Origin: Verrucomicrobiia bacterium
GTDB taxonomy: Bacteria; Verrucomicrobiota; Verrucomicrobiia; Limisphaerales; JAEYXS01
DNA: 64,000 nt
Reading direction: 5' to 3'
Assembly (NCBI GenBank): GCA_036405135.1
Contig: DASWYF010000047.1
Location: forward strand, 124,001-188,000
Shown piece after piece: positions 33,994 through 41,250 of the stretch; within the stretch, counting starts at the first letter, position 1; every line of letters starts with the position of its first letter. The position numbers and the translations under genes are program-made. The notes under the pieces are model-generated. The model was not told the DNA's origin. It was given only the letters and a program-made list of their open reading frames with translations, and did no database searches.

Positions 33994-35180
33994 TTCTGTT
34001 TATCTCCAATGGTGCGTTCAAGGATGGTCATCGTCTCCGCCACATTTCGCTCCAGCGAGAGTTGGGCGAGATTCGTTGAAGGCAGGTGATGATGGCGGGC
34101 GGACATCCAATAAAGCGTCTCCATCAATGCAGCCGAGATGTCGTCAGGCCGCTGGATGACGCTGCCGTTCACGCGCTGTTCGATGAGTTCGGAAGCGCCG
34201 TTGCAAGCCGTGGTGATGACCGGCAGGCCTGATGCGAGGGCTTCGCAGACCACATTTGAGGAAGGCTCGTAAATGGGAAGAAAGAGGAAAAGATCGGCGG
34301 CAGCGTAGGCATTCTCCACATCTTTACTGGGGCCGGCAAAGAGGACGTTTTTCCAATTGCCTGAGGGGCGCCTGATCTTGCCCACGACCAGTGTCTTGAG
34401 CGGGCGGGCTGGAGCCAGTTTGGGGGGCAGATCCAACTGCCAGTCACAGCCGTGGAGCCGTTCGGCGGTCAGCAGGTCGGTCGGGAGCTCTTTCAATGCT
34501 TCCCGGACCTCTTCAACCGCAGATGTGGTGCGCAGGACATGCCTGAGGCCTTTACGCTCCTGACCGGAGCCCACAAAGAGACAGACGAAATCGTTCTTAT
34601 CGAAGCCGAATTGCTGGCGCGCTTCCGTGCGACGCGTGTTCTGAAAGCGGTCCACTTCGATGCCGTTACGCACAAGATGAATGCGCGCCTGAGGGTAGGC
34701 GAAATTCCGCAGTATCTCGCGCTCCACCATGTTGGAGTTCACGATCACCCGGCCCGTGTTTGCTGGATCGAATGTGCGTTTTTCCAATTCCAGCATGTTG
34801 CGGTGAAACGCGCCCATGCCGATAAAAGGCTTTTTCCACCATGGGGCATACTTCTTCCGTGCAGCGAGCCACTCGCTATGCAGTCCGTCTCCGGCGCGAT
34901 AGACATCTTGTTTCAAGGTGCGCTCCAGGCTGAAGACGCAATCAAACTTGGAGGCTGCCAGCATCTCTTGGACACGCTTGGCGAAATTGACGGGGCGGTC
35001 AGCCCGTGAGCCGTTGACTTCAACAGGCTGGAATTGCACGCCTTGGGGTGGCTTCTCCCAGGCTTCGGCGAACAGATGCACCTCATGCCCTCCGCCGTTT
35101 AGGGCTTCGAGCAAACGCTGCATGTAAAGTTCCGCACCGCCCGTGGCAGCAAAGCGGCGGCGGATGAGCGCCAATTTCAT
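33990..35180 (-). CDS. Family 4 glycosyltransferase
   Basis: 396 residues. GT-B fold: ATGGAELYMQRLLEALNGGGHEV at the N-terminus (quoted in part), RVIVNSNMVEREI, FVCLFVGSGQERKGLRHVL, and the donor-site segment LFLFLPIYEPSSNVVCEALA with GLPVITT and NGASELI. The E-x7-E pair of GT4 enzymes is in YEPSSNVVCEAL. Overlaps the flippase gene stop by 4 bases and the GT2 gene start by 4 bases. Retaining transferase, cytoplasmic face; the donor sugar is unknown. Confidence 0.88.
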   Translation of the reverse strand: MKLALIRRRFAATGGAELYMQRLLEALNGGGHEVHLFAEAWEKPPQGVQFQPVEVNGSRADRPVNFAKRVQEMLAASKFDCVFSLERTLKQDVYRAGDGLHSEWLAARKKYAPWWKKPFIGMGAFHRNMLELEKRTFDPANTGRVIVNSNMVEREILRNFAYPQARIHLVRNGIEVDRFQNTRRTEARQQFGFDKNDFVCLFVGSGQERKGLRHVLRTTSAVEEVREALKELPTDLLTAERLHGCDWQLDLPPKLAPARPLKTLVVGKIRRPSGNWKNVLFAGPSKDVENAYAAADLFLFLPIYEPSSNVVCEALASGLPVITTACNGASELIEQRVNGSVIQRPDDISAALMETLYWMSARHHHLPSTNLAQLSLERNVAETMTILERTIGDKQK

Positions 35181-36475
35181 GAGCTAGCCTGCGAGATGAC
35201 TGGCTGGTCTTTGCGGCCCCACGCAAACCAGAGCGCGATGATCAGAGCCGCACCATTGAACGCCGTCATGATGTGGATAATCATACGATAAGCTTCAAAA
35301 GAATCCAGTTGCGGCAACCAGGGGCGCAACCGGAGCATCGTATAGACGTAACCGGCTGCCAGCAGCATCAACCAGGGGATGAAGGCATAACGCTTGCGCG
35401 CGATCAGACCGCCGACCACCACATTCGCCATCGTGAGAAGCAGCATGCACCACGCAAAACCCGCTACCAAAGGAGCCGCCTGCCACATCTCCGGGCTCTT
35501 GAAATAAAGCACCCGCAAAGGCAGCCATGGCAGCAAAGTGCTGGCGATCGCTGCCAGTCCGCCCATGATGGCCGTGGAGATCAAAGTCAGTTTCAACGCA
35601 TCTGATTTTTCGGCTTTCGCCGCGCTTTGAACGATCTTGGGGAACATCACCATTGCCAGCGGTGCGGTGAATTGGAACAAAGCGAAGCCGATGTTTTGCC
35701 CGGCCATGTAGAGCTTTCTTTCACCCGCTTCAAACGTGGCCTGGATGAACGGCACATCAAAGGAAGAGAGCAGCAGAACGGCGCCCGTGCCGCCCATCAA
35801 AGGCAGCAATTGCAGCATCCATTCCCGGACCGGAAACTTTTCCCCCGGACCGCGAAGCACATCGCGTATCCAGTAAAGGCCAAAGACCAAGGCGATCCCT
35901 TGGCCTATGACCGCTGCAAGCATCGCTCCCGCCGATTGGCCGCGAAACATCAACACGATGGCGACCAGGGCCGCGATCCGCACGAAGCCATCCAAGATCA
36001 TCGTCCAGCCCAGCCCGAAAAAGTTTTGCTTCCCTTGCAGGATGCCACGCGCCATCACCAGCCAGAGCTGGCTGAGTACAAGGCCGATGCTGAAATAAAG
36101 AGTCCAAGGATTGGTGATCGTAAAAGTCGTGATGAAACCCGACTGCTTCAACAGGATGGCGGTAAATACCAATCCCCAGATCACAAAGATGGCCAATGCG
36201 AAGGCGCGAGTGGCCGAGCGCAATTGCCGTTCTTTTTGCTCAGTGATCGCGGCGGCAGACTGTTGGGCGAAGATGGTCTGTAAAGCCGCCGCCGGAATGG
36301 CGATGAGCAACTGCAGCTTCAGCATCGCGGCAAAGATCTCGTATTCTGCTTCTTGGAGACGGGGCGGAGCGGTCACGCTGTGGACCAGCATCATGCAGCC
36401 GCCCATGAGTACGGTGGCGATGACCATCCAGCCGCTCTGGCGGAAGAACGAAGCTTTGGACTCGGCAGTGCTCAT
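35177..36475 (-). CDS. Lipid-linked oligosaccharide flippase (MATE/Wzx-like)
   Basis: 432 residues with about twelve membrane helices. Typical features are the N-terminal GWMVIATVLMGGCMMLVHSV helix, paired helices, and an intracellular FAQQSAAAITEQKERQL loop. Moves lipid-linked glycan units from the inner to the outer leaflet. Overlaps both neighbouring genes by 4 bases (ATGA junctions), so the operon is translationally coupled. No Wzy polymerase or O-antigen ligase is in the window. Confidence 0.8.
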   Translation of the reverse strand: MSTAESKASFFRQSGWMVIATVLMGGCMMLVHSVTAPPRLQEAEYEIFAAMLKLQLLIAIPAAALQTIFAQQSAAAITEQKERQLRSATRAFALAIFVIWGLVFTAILLKQSGFITTFTITNPWTLYFSIGLVLSQLWLVMARGILQGKQNFFGLGWTMILDGFVRIAALVAIVLMFRGQSAGAMLAAVIGQGIALVFGLYWIRDVLRGPGEKFPVREWMLQLLPLMGGTGAVLLLSSFDVPFIQATFEAGERKLYMAGQNIGFALFQFTAPLAMVMFPKIVQSAAKAEKSDALKLTLISTAIMGGLAAIASTLLPWLPLRVLYFKSPEMWQAAPLVAGFAWCMLLLTMANVVVGGLIARKRYAFIPWLMLLAAGYVYTMLRLRPWLPQLDSFEAYRMIIHIMTAFNGAALIIALWFAWGRKDQPVISQASS

Positions 36476-37425
36476 GCAGGGGAAATTCTCTCCAGAACGA
36501 CTTCAACCGCCGCCTGTTCGGCCTTCGTTTTCAGGCGGGTGAACAACCCCTTCCAGAATCCGAATCCATAACATACGTGTGACAACATGATCAGTGGCGC
36601 CACCGGCCAGAAAAACTCCAAGCCGCGCGGCAAAGCCAAGGTTTGCCCGAATATGGCCAGAAAGTAAGCAAATAAAGGCCACCACAGTAATTTGGGCAAA
36701 AATGGCAAAGCGAGCAGGTAGAGGCAGAAGAGCGGGGGGACGAAATTCGGCGCGCTGCCCAGAGTCGGATTCACGCGGAACTGCTCGGCACGACCACGAC
36801 CATAGGTCATCAGCATTTTCGCAAAAGCCTTGAGGTCGCGACGGGGACGGCGTTCCACGATGAACACCGGATCGTAGAGCAGCGTGAAACCTTCTTTTTG
36901 CAGCGTATCCATCAAGGCATTTTCTTCGTTCGGATAGAGTGCTTCGTCAAAGCCGCCAGCGGCCAGAAATTCCTGCTTCCGCATCATCATGTTGCAGAGG
37001 ATGAGTTCCTTTTCCGAACTGGCGCGGAGTTGGCCGATAGGGGTGTAGCGCGCGCGGCTGGGACCGAAGGCGAGGAAACTGGCCATGACTTGCGCGAAGG
37101 CTTGCTCGATGTCCGGTGCGTCTTTCGGGCAAACATTCGGTCCACCGAGTAACGCGGCCTTCGGATGTTTCTGGAAATGTTGCACGCCGCGTTTAAGATT
37201 GTCGGTAGGAGCGATGGCGTCGTCATCGAGGAAATAGATGAGTTCGCCTGTGGCTTCCTTCACGGCACGGTTGCGCTGGATGGCGGGCTGACGGCCGCGG
37301 GCGACGATGATCTCCAGCCGATCTTTTGGGTAATCGAACTTTTGTGCGGCTTGAATGGATGGCACCTCGCTATCGCCCGGGCGGGCGGCAACGACGACGG
37401 TGACCAGCGGCAAGACCTCGCTCAT
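36472..37425 (-). CDS. Family 2 glycosyltransferase with C-terminal membrane helices
   Basis: 317 residues. PLVTVVVAARPGDSEV opens the fold; the DxD site reads YFLDDDAIAP, and KEGFTLLYDPVFIVERR-like sequence follows the LYPNEENALMDTL helix. Two or three hydrophobic helices (about 235-300) lie at the C-terminus, so the enzyme is membrane bound. The start at 37425 is chosen over 37491 because it matches the family N-terminus and overlaps the M20 gene by 4 bases. Builds the glycan translocated by the flippase next door. Confidence 0.85.
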   Translation of the reverse strand: MSEVLPLVTVVVAARPGDSEVPSIQAAQKFDYPKDRLEIIVARGRQPAIQRNRAVKEATGELIYFLDDDAIAPTDNLKRGVQHFQKHPKAALLGGPNVCPKDAPDIEQAFAQVMASFLAFGPSRARYTPIGQLRASSEKELILCNMMMRKQEFLAAGGFDEALYPNEENALMDTLQKEGFTLLYDPVFIVERRPRRDLKAFAKMLMTYGRGRAEQFRVNPTLGSAPNFVPPLFCLYLLALPFLPKLLWWPLFAYFLAIFGQTLALPRGLEFFWPVAPLIMLSHVCYGFGFWKGLFTRLKTKAEQAAVEVVLERISPA

Positions 37426-38555
37426 GGCAGGGATTTCAGGAAACGCGTGAGCAGGGCGGTGCCGCGCTCCAGCGAGGCGAGCGAGATCCATTCATCGCCC
37501 GTGTGCGCCTGCGCAATGTGACCCGGGCCGAACACGATGCTGGGAATGCCGCTCTGCGCGAGCACAGCGGCATCGCAGAAATAATCCACGCCGATGGGCT
37601 TCGTCTGGCCGTTCAATTTCATGAACTCCTGCACGAGCGGCAGTTTGTGATTCGTCTCCAGCGCGAGGCAGGGGACGCCTTTGCCCTTCGCGAGTTTCAC
37701 TTGCACGCCTGCTTTCTTAAAGAAAGCGGTGAGTTCACGGCGCACGCTCGTCTCTGTCTCACCCGGCAAGGTGCGGCGATCGATGGAGATGGTGCAATGT
37801 GCGGGGACGATGTTCGGTTGGAAGCCACCTTGGATGGAACCGACGTTGATCGTGCCGTGCTTGAGCAGCGGATGTTTCCGCTTCTTCAAAGCTTGCGCGT
37901 ATTTCGTCTCCAGCAAATCCACGACCTTCGCCATGCGGTGGACGGCGTTATCGCCAAGTTCAGGACGCGCTCCATGCGCGGCTTTGCCCTTCGTCTCCAA
38001 CCAGAGCCACACATCGCCTTTGTGCGCGGTGATGACTTTCAGTTGCGTGGGTTCACCGACGATGGCGAGGTCCGCTTCAAATCCAGAAGCAGCCACAGCG
38101 CGTGAGCCTCTCTGTTTTACTTCCTCATCGATGAGGCCGATGAAAACGATCTCGGTCTCGTTCGGGCGTTGCGTGCTGCGCGCGGTGTCCAGCACGGCGG
38201 TGAGCATGGCGGCGACACAGCCTTTCGTATCACACGCACCACGTCCGTAGAGGCGGCCATTGCGGATCTCGGGCTTGAGCAACTGATCGAGATTATCGCC
38301 GCCCACGGTGTCCATGTGCGGGGCGAGGACGATGCGATGCTTCACCGGACCGGAAGGCGTGAGGCGGATGAAGACGTTGGAACGGCCCAAGAAAACTTCG
38401 CGGGTCTCAACGGTCAAGCCAGCCTTCGCGCCCGTGGCTACGAGGAAGTCTGCGACGCGATGTTCGCCTGCGCGCGGATCGCCGGCGGGCAATAACTCTG
38501 GATTAACGCTCGGAAGCGCCACCAGATCGCGTAGCAGTTGAACGACGGGAGTCAT
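37422..38555 (-). CDS. M20-family metallo-amidohydrolase (ArgE/DapE-like)
   Basis: 377 residues, cytoplasmic. Removes an acyl group from an amino or sugar amine with two metal ions. Metal-site motifs: LAPHMDTVGG with H79-D81 (approximate), GRGACDTKG, GLIDEEVKQRGS with the catalytic Glu, GEPT, and a late GPGHIAQAHTGDE. The small lid domain (KAAHGARPELGDNAV) is present. Being embedded in a glycan operon with 4-base overlap, its job may be to deacylate a sugar precursor rather than an amino acid, but this is inferred. Confidence 0.82.
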   Translation of the reverse strand: MTPVVQLLRDLVALPSVNPELLPAGDPRAGEHRVADFLVATGAKAGLTVETREVFLGRSNVFIRLTPSGPVKHRIVLAPHMDTVGGDNLDQLLKPEIRNGRLYGRGACDTKGCVAAMLTAVLDTARSTQRPNETEIVFIGLIDEEVKQRGSRAVAASGFEADLAIVGEPTQLKVITAHKGDVWLWLETKGKAAHGARPELGDNAVHRMAKVVDLLETKYAQALKKRKHPLLKHGTINVGSIQGGFQPNIVPAHCTISIDRRTLPGETETSVRRELTAFFKKAGVQVKLAKGKGVPCLALETNHKLPLVQEFMKLNGQTKPIGVDYFCDAAVLAQSGIPSIVFGPGHIAQAHTGDEWISLASLERGTALLTRFLKSLP

Positions 38556-38572
38556 GAAAATGCAGGATGTTC

Positions 38573-38696
38573 TTCTTCCTTCTCTCCTTGGAGGGGAGAA
38601 GGATTGAGGATGAGGGATGCCCGGCCCAAGTATTCACGCACGAACAAAAGCCCGGCACCCCTCACCCCGGCCCTCTCCCCTCCGAGGGGCGAGGGT
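38573..38696. repeat. REP doublet in inverted orientation
   Basis: Left unit: CTTCTCTCC-TTG-GAGGGGAGAAG followed by GATTGAGGATGAGGGATGCC. Right unit is its near reverse complement: GCACCCCTCACCCCGG then CCCTCTCCCCT-CCG-AGGGGCGAGGG. The left unit is also found near 47826. The pair lies between the M20 gene and the epimerase gene. Confidence 0.65.
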
Positions 38697-38749
38697 GGTA
38701 AGTCTTCTGCCATTTTGGTGGCGTTTATTGGTGAGAAGCTCATGTCACT

Positions 38750-39700
38750 TTACAGCGTCGTGCGGAACCATTCCACGAAGCGCGGAATACCTTCCTCGAT
38801 CTTGATGTGCGGATTGTAGCCGAGCTTCTCACGAGCTTTTGAAATGTCGGCATAAGTGATGGGCACGTCACCGGCTTGCATCGGTTGGCGATCAATGACC
38901 GCCTTCTTGCCCAGCGCTTTCTCGATGAGCTCGATGAGGTAATCGAGGCGCACGGTCTGCGATTCGCCGAGGTTGAAGACGTCGTAGCCGAATTCTTTTT
39001 GTGTGCAGGCGAGGACGCCATCCACGGTGTCGCTCACGTAGGTGTAGTCACGTGCGGTCGAGCCATCGCCGAAGACGGGGATGGGTTTGCCTTCGTGGAT
39101 CATGCGGCAGAACTTATGAATGGCGAGGTCGGGGCGCTGGCGCGGTCCATACACGGTGAAGAAGCGCAGCATGATGACATCCATGCCATAGACGTGATGA
39201 TACACATGGCCAAGGGCTTCGCAGGCAAGCTTGCTCGCGGCATACGGCGAGATGGCGGAGAAAATAGGATCGCTTTCGGAGAAGGGCACCTTCGCATTCA
39301 CACCATAGACGGAGGAGGATGAGGCGATGGTGATCTTCTTCACCTTCCGTTTGCGCGCGGCTTCGAGGAGGTTCACGGTGCCTTCCACATTCACGCGTTG
39401 GTAGAGCGCGGGCTCTTGCAAGCTGGGGCGCACACCGGCACGGGCGGCGAGATGGATGACCTGATCGATCTGCGCGCTGGCGAAGACTTCTTCCACGGCG
39501 GCGTTATCCGTCAGGTCGCCTTGTACGAAGGTGAAGGGCTTGGCGAAGGATTGCAGATGGCGGATGGCGGACTGCTTGATGGCGGGCGAATAGAAGTCAT
39601 TCAATTCATCAAACGCCCAGACGGCATGACCGCCCTGCAAGAGACGTTCACAAACGTGCGAGCCGATGAAACCAGCTCCGCCAGTGACCAAAAAATTCAT
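38750..39700 (-). CDS. NAD-dependent sugar-nucleotide epimerase (UDP-glucuronate 4-epimerase-like)
   Basis: 316 residues. Extended short-chain dehydrogenase: GGAGFIGSHV is the NAD motif, SSSSVYG the Ser strand, YAASK the catalytic Tyr-Lys pair, and RFFTVYGPRQRPD the substrate strand. The phrase VYGPRQRPD with DLAIHKF is characteristic of UDP-glucuronate or UDP-galacturonate epimerases. It supplies an activated uronic acid or hexose to the glycan cluster to its left, which it precedes after a 194-base gap holding a repeat. Exact substrate uncertain. Confidence 0.85.
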   Translation of the reverse strand: MNFLVTGGAGFIGSHVCERLLQGGHAVWAFDELNDFYSPAIKQSAIRHLQSFAKPFTFVQGDLTDNAAVEEVFASAQIDQVIHLAARAGVRPSLQEPALYQRVNVEGTVNLLEAARKRKVKKITIASSSSVYGVNAKVPFSESDPIFSAISPYAASKLACEALGHVYHHVYGMDVIMLRFFTVYGPRQRPDLAIHKFCRMIHEGKPIPVFGDGSTARDYTYVSDTVDGVLACTQKEFGYDVFNLGESQTVRLDYLIELIEKALGKKAVIDRQPMQAGDVPITYADISKAREKLGYNPHIKIEEGIPRFVEWFRTTL

Positions 39701-39809
39701 TGGGGAAAGAGTAACAGGACGAGAGGGGTGGCGTCGAGAGGGGATGGGGAGGGATTGTTAAGGGGAAACACTGAAGCCGGTTGCACAGGTTAGGCAACAG
39801 GTTCAACTT

Positions 39810-40340
39810 TCATCGAGTTGCAGGTAAAGCAGTAACGCTTTGGGCCAAGAGTTTTTGAATGTCCAACTTATAGAGGCGCTTTTCGGCGACGAGATAAATG
39901 AAGGACAAGCGGGTGGCATGTTTTTCACCGGGTAGGCGTCCTTCGCCAAAGACGAATACGGCTTGGGAATCGGTTGACCAAGTTCCACGATAAGCTTTGC
40001 CGGAGCCGGGATCGCCTTCTTCCACATTCAAGATGGTGGCGGTGGTTTTCTTGGCAGTCCAAGTGACATCCAAGGCGTGGAAGTAATCCTTTTCCCGCCA
40101 TTGGAGGCGATGGACTCCATCGGGTGAGTCGAGCTTGATGGGGATGTCGCGAAGATAGAAATGGCCGTTTTTCCAGTGAGTATTATTTTTAAAGGAATCG
40201 GCAAACTCCTGTTGATAGCGCAAGGCGGCGGGCGATTGGCTGCCGTCATGGATTTTGACACGTTCGATAAAGGGATCGAGGAATGAAATGAGCCAGCAGG
40301 CAAGTGCTGGCAGGAATAGGTATGCCTTCCAGTTTTTCAT
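39810..40340 (-). CDS. Membrane-anchored protein of unknown function
   Basis: 176 residues. N-terminal hydrophobic segment (YLFLPALACWLISFL) is probably a signal anchor. The rest is polar, Trp/His-containing, likely beta-rich. A Lys/Leu-rich helix is near the end. No family recognised. It stands between the epimerase and the divergent higBA pair. Confidence 0.55.
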   Translation of the reverse strand: MKNWKAYLFLPALACWLISFLDPFIERVKIHDGSQSPAALRYQQEFADSFKNNTHWKNGHFYLRDIPIKLDSPDGVHRLQWREKDYFHALDVTWTAKKTTATILNVEEGDPGSGKAYRGTWSTDSQAVFVFGEGRLPGEKHATRLSFIYLVAEKRLYKLDIQKLLAQSVTALPATR

Positions 40341-40401
40341 CGCTTATATCAGGATGGCCAGGTTGCAGAGCGGTGTCAATCTGGGCCTTGGGGAATGCCG
40401 G

Positions 40402-40437
40402 TTGACAATGTTGAATTGGTGCATACATTTTGTATGC
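40402..40437 (+). promoter_or_regulatory. higBA promoter with overlapping palindromic operator
   Basis: Consensus -35 TTGACA at 40402-40407, a 16-base spacer, then TACATT at 40424-40429. A perfect inverted repeat GCATACA-TTT-TGTATGC (40421-40437) covers the -10 region and ends on the base before the GTG start of the toxin. This is the standard place for autoregulation by a HigA-type antitoxin. The transcript would start almost at the start codon. Confidence 0.72.
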
Positions 40438-40746
40438 GTGCGGATAATCAAGCAAAGCACGCTGCTGGCATTGGCTGAAAAACACCCGAAATCGCTTACG
40501 GCGATCAGGAGTTGGCTGGTGGTGGCCAAGCAGGCTGAGTGGCGAGGGCTGAATGACGTGCGACGGACTTACCCGCACGCTGATCTGGTGGAAGTGGGCA
40601 GCGGCAAGAAAGTGATGGTGTTCAATATCTGTGGCAATGCCTACCGGTTGATTGTGGCGGTCCATTTCAATACGGGCATGGTGTACATCCTCCGCTTTTT
40701 GACCCATGCCGAATACAGCAAAGATCAATGGAAAGAGCAGTTATGA
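40438..40746 (+). CDS. higB: HigB-type toxin of a type II toxin-antitoxin pair
   Basis: 102 residues from a GTG start. mRNA-cleaving toxin of the RelE/HigB fold. Motifs: WLVVAKQAEWRGLNDVRRTYPHADLV, KVMVFNICGNAYRLIVAV and YILRFLTHAEYSKD (quoted in parts). The THAEY end is shared by HigB toxins that lack the usual ParE-type ending. The GTG start is chosen because the family begins about there and the operator ends on the previous base; ATG at 40408 is the alternative. Stop overlaps the antitoxin start (ATGA). Confidence 0.85.
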   Translation: MRIIKQSTLLALAEKHPKSLTAIRSWLVVAKQAEWRGLNDVRRTYPHADLVEVGSGKKVMVFNICGNAYRLIVAVHFNTGMVYILRFLTHAEYSKDQWKEQL

Positions 40747-41171
40747 AAACAGCAACCAAGATTGAATTTCGCAAGCTGCCGAAGACTTATTCGGGGCTAT
40801 GCAAGCTGCTAATGCCGCGTCCCATTCATGACAGTGTGGGCTATGAGAATACCATGGAGATGACGGATGCGATGGTGTTGCATGAAGAAGATTTCACGGC
40901 GGATCAACGGGACTATTTCGACCTGCTTTGCCGATTGATCGAGCAGTATGACGCGGAGCAGGTTCCACCGATTGAGTTGCCACCTTTGGAAGTATTAAAA
41001 CATTTGTTGGAGCAACAGGAAATGTCAGCGGCGGATTTATCCCGGCTTTTGGGTGGGAGCAGGAATTTGGGGGCAATGATTCTACGGGGCGAGCGTGGAT
41101 TGACGACGGAGCATATCGCGAAGCTGGCAAAGCATTTTGCTGTGTCACCTGCGTTGTTTATTGGCAGTTAG
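40743..41171 (+). CDS. higA: HigA-type antitoxin with XRE helix-turn-helix
   Basis: 142 residues. The C-terminal half is an XRE-type helix-turn-helix: LLEQQEMSAADLSRLLGG, NLGAMILRGERGLTTEHIAKLAKHFAVSP (quoted in parts). The N-terminal half probably wraps the toxin. It represses its own promoter by binding the palindrome at 40421. The 4-base overlap with higB couples translation. Toxin-first order is normal for higBA, unlike most other such pairs. Confidence 0.88.
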   Translation: MKTATKIEFRKLPKTYSGLCKLLMPRPIHDSVGYENTMEMTDAMVLHEEDFTADQRDYFDLLCRLIEQYDAEQVPPIELPPLEVLKHLLEQQEMSAADLSRLLGGSRNLGAMILRGERGLTTEHIAKLAKHFAVSPALFIGS

Positions 41172-41250
41172 CCGACGGTGTTCTTCTATTACAACCGTGA
41201 CGTCGGTGATGCACTTGTCTTTTCCGTCCCGTTCGCTATCCTGCCAAGGC

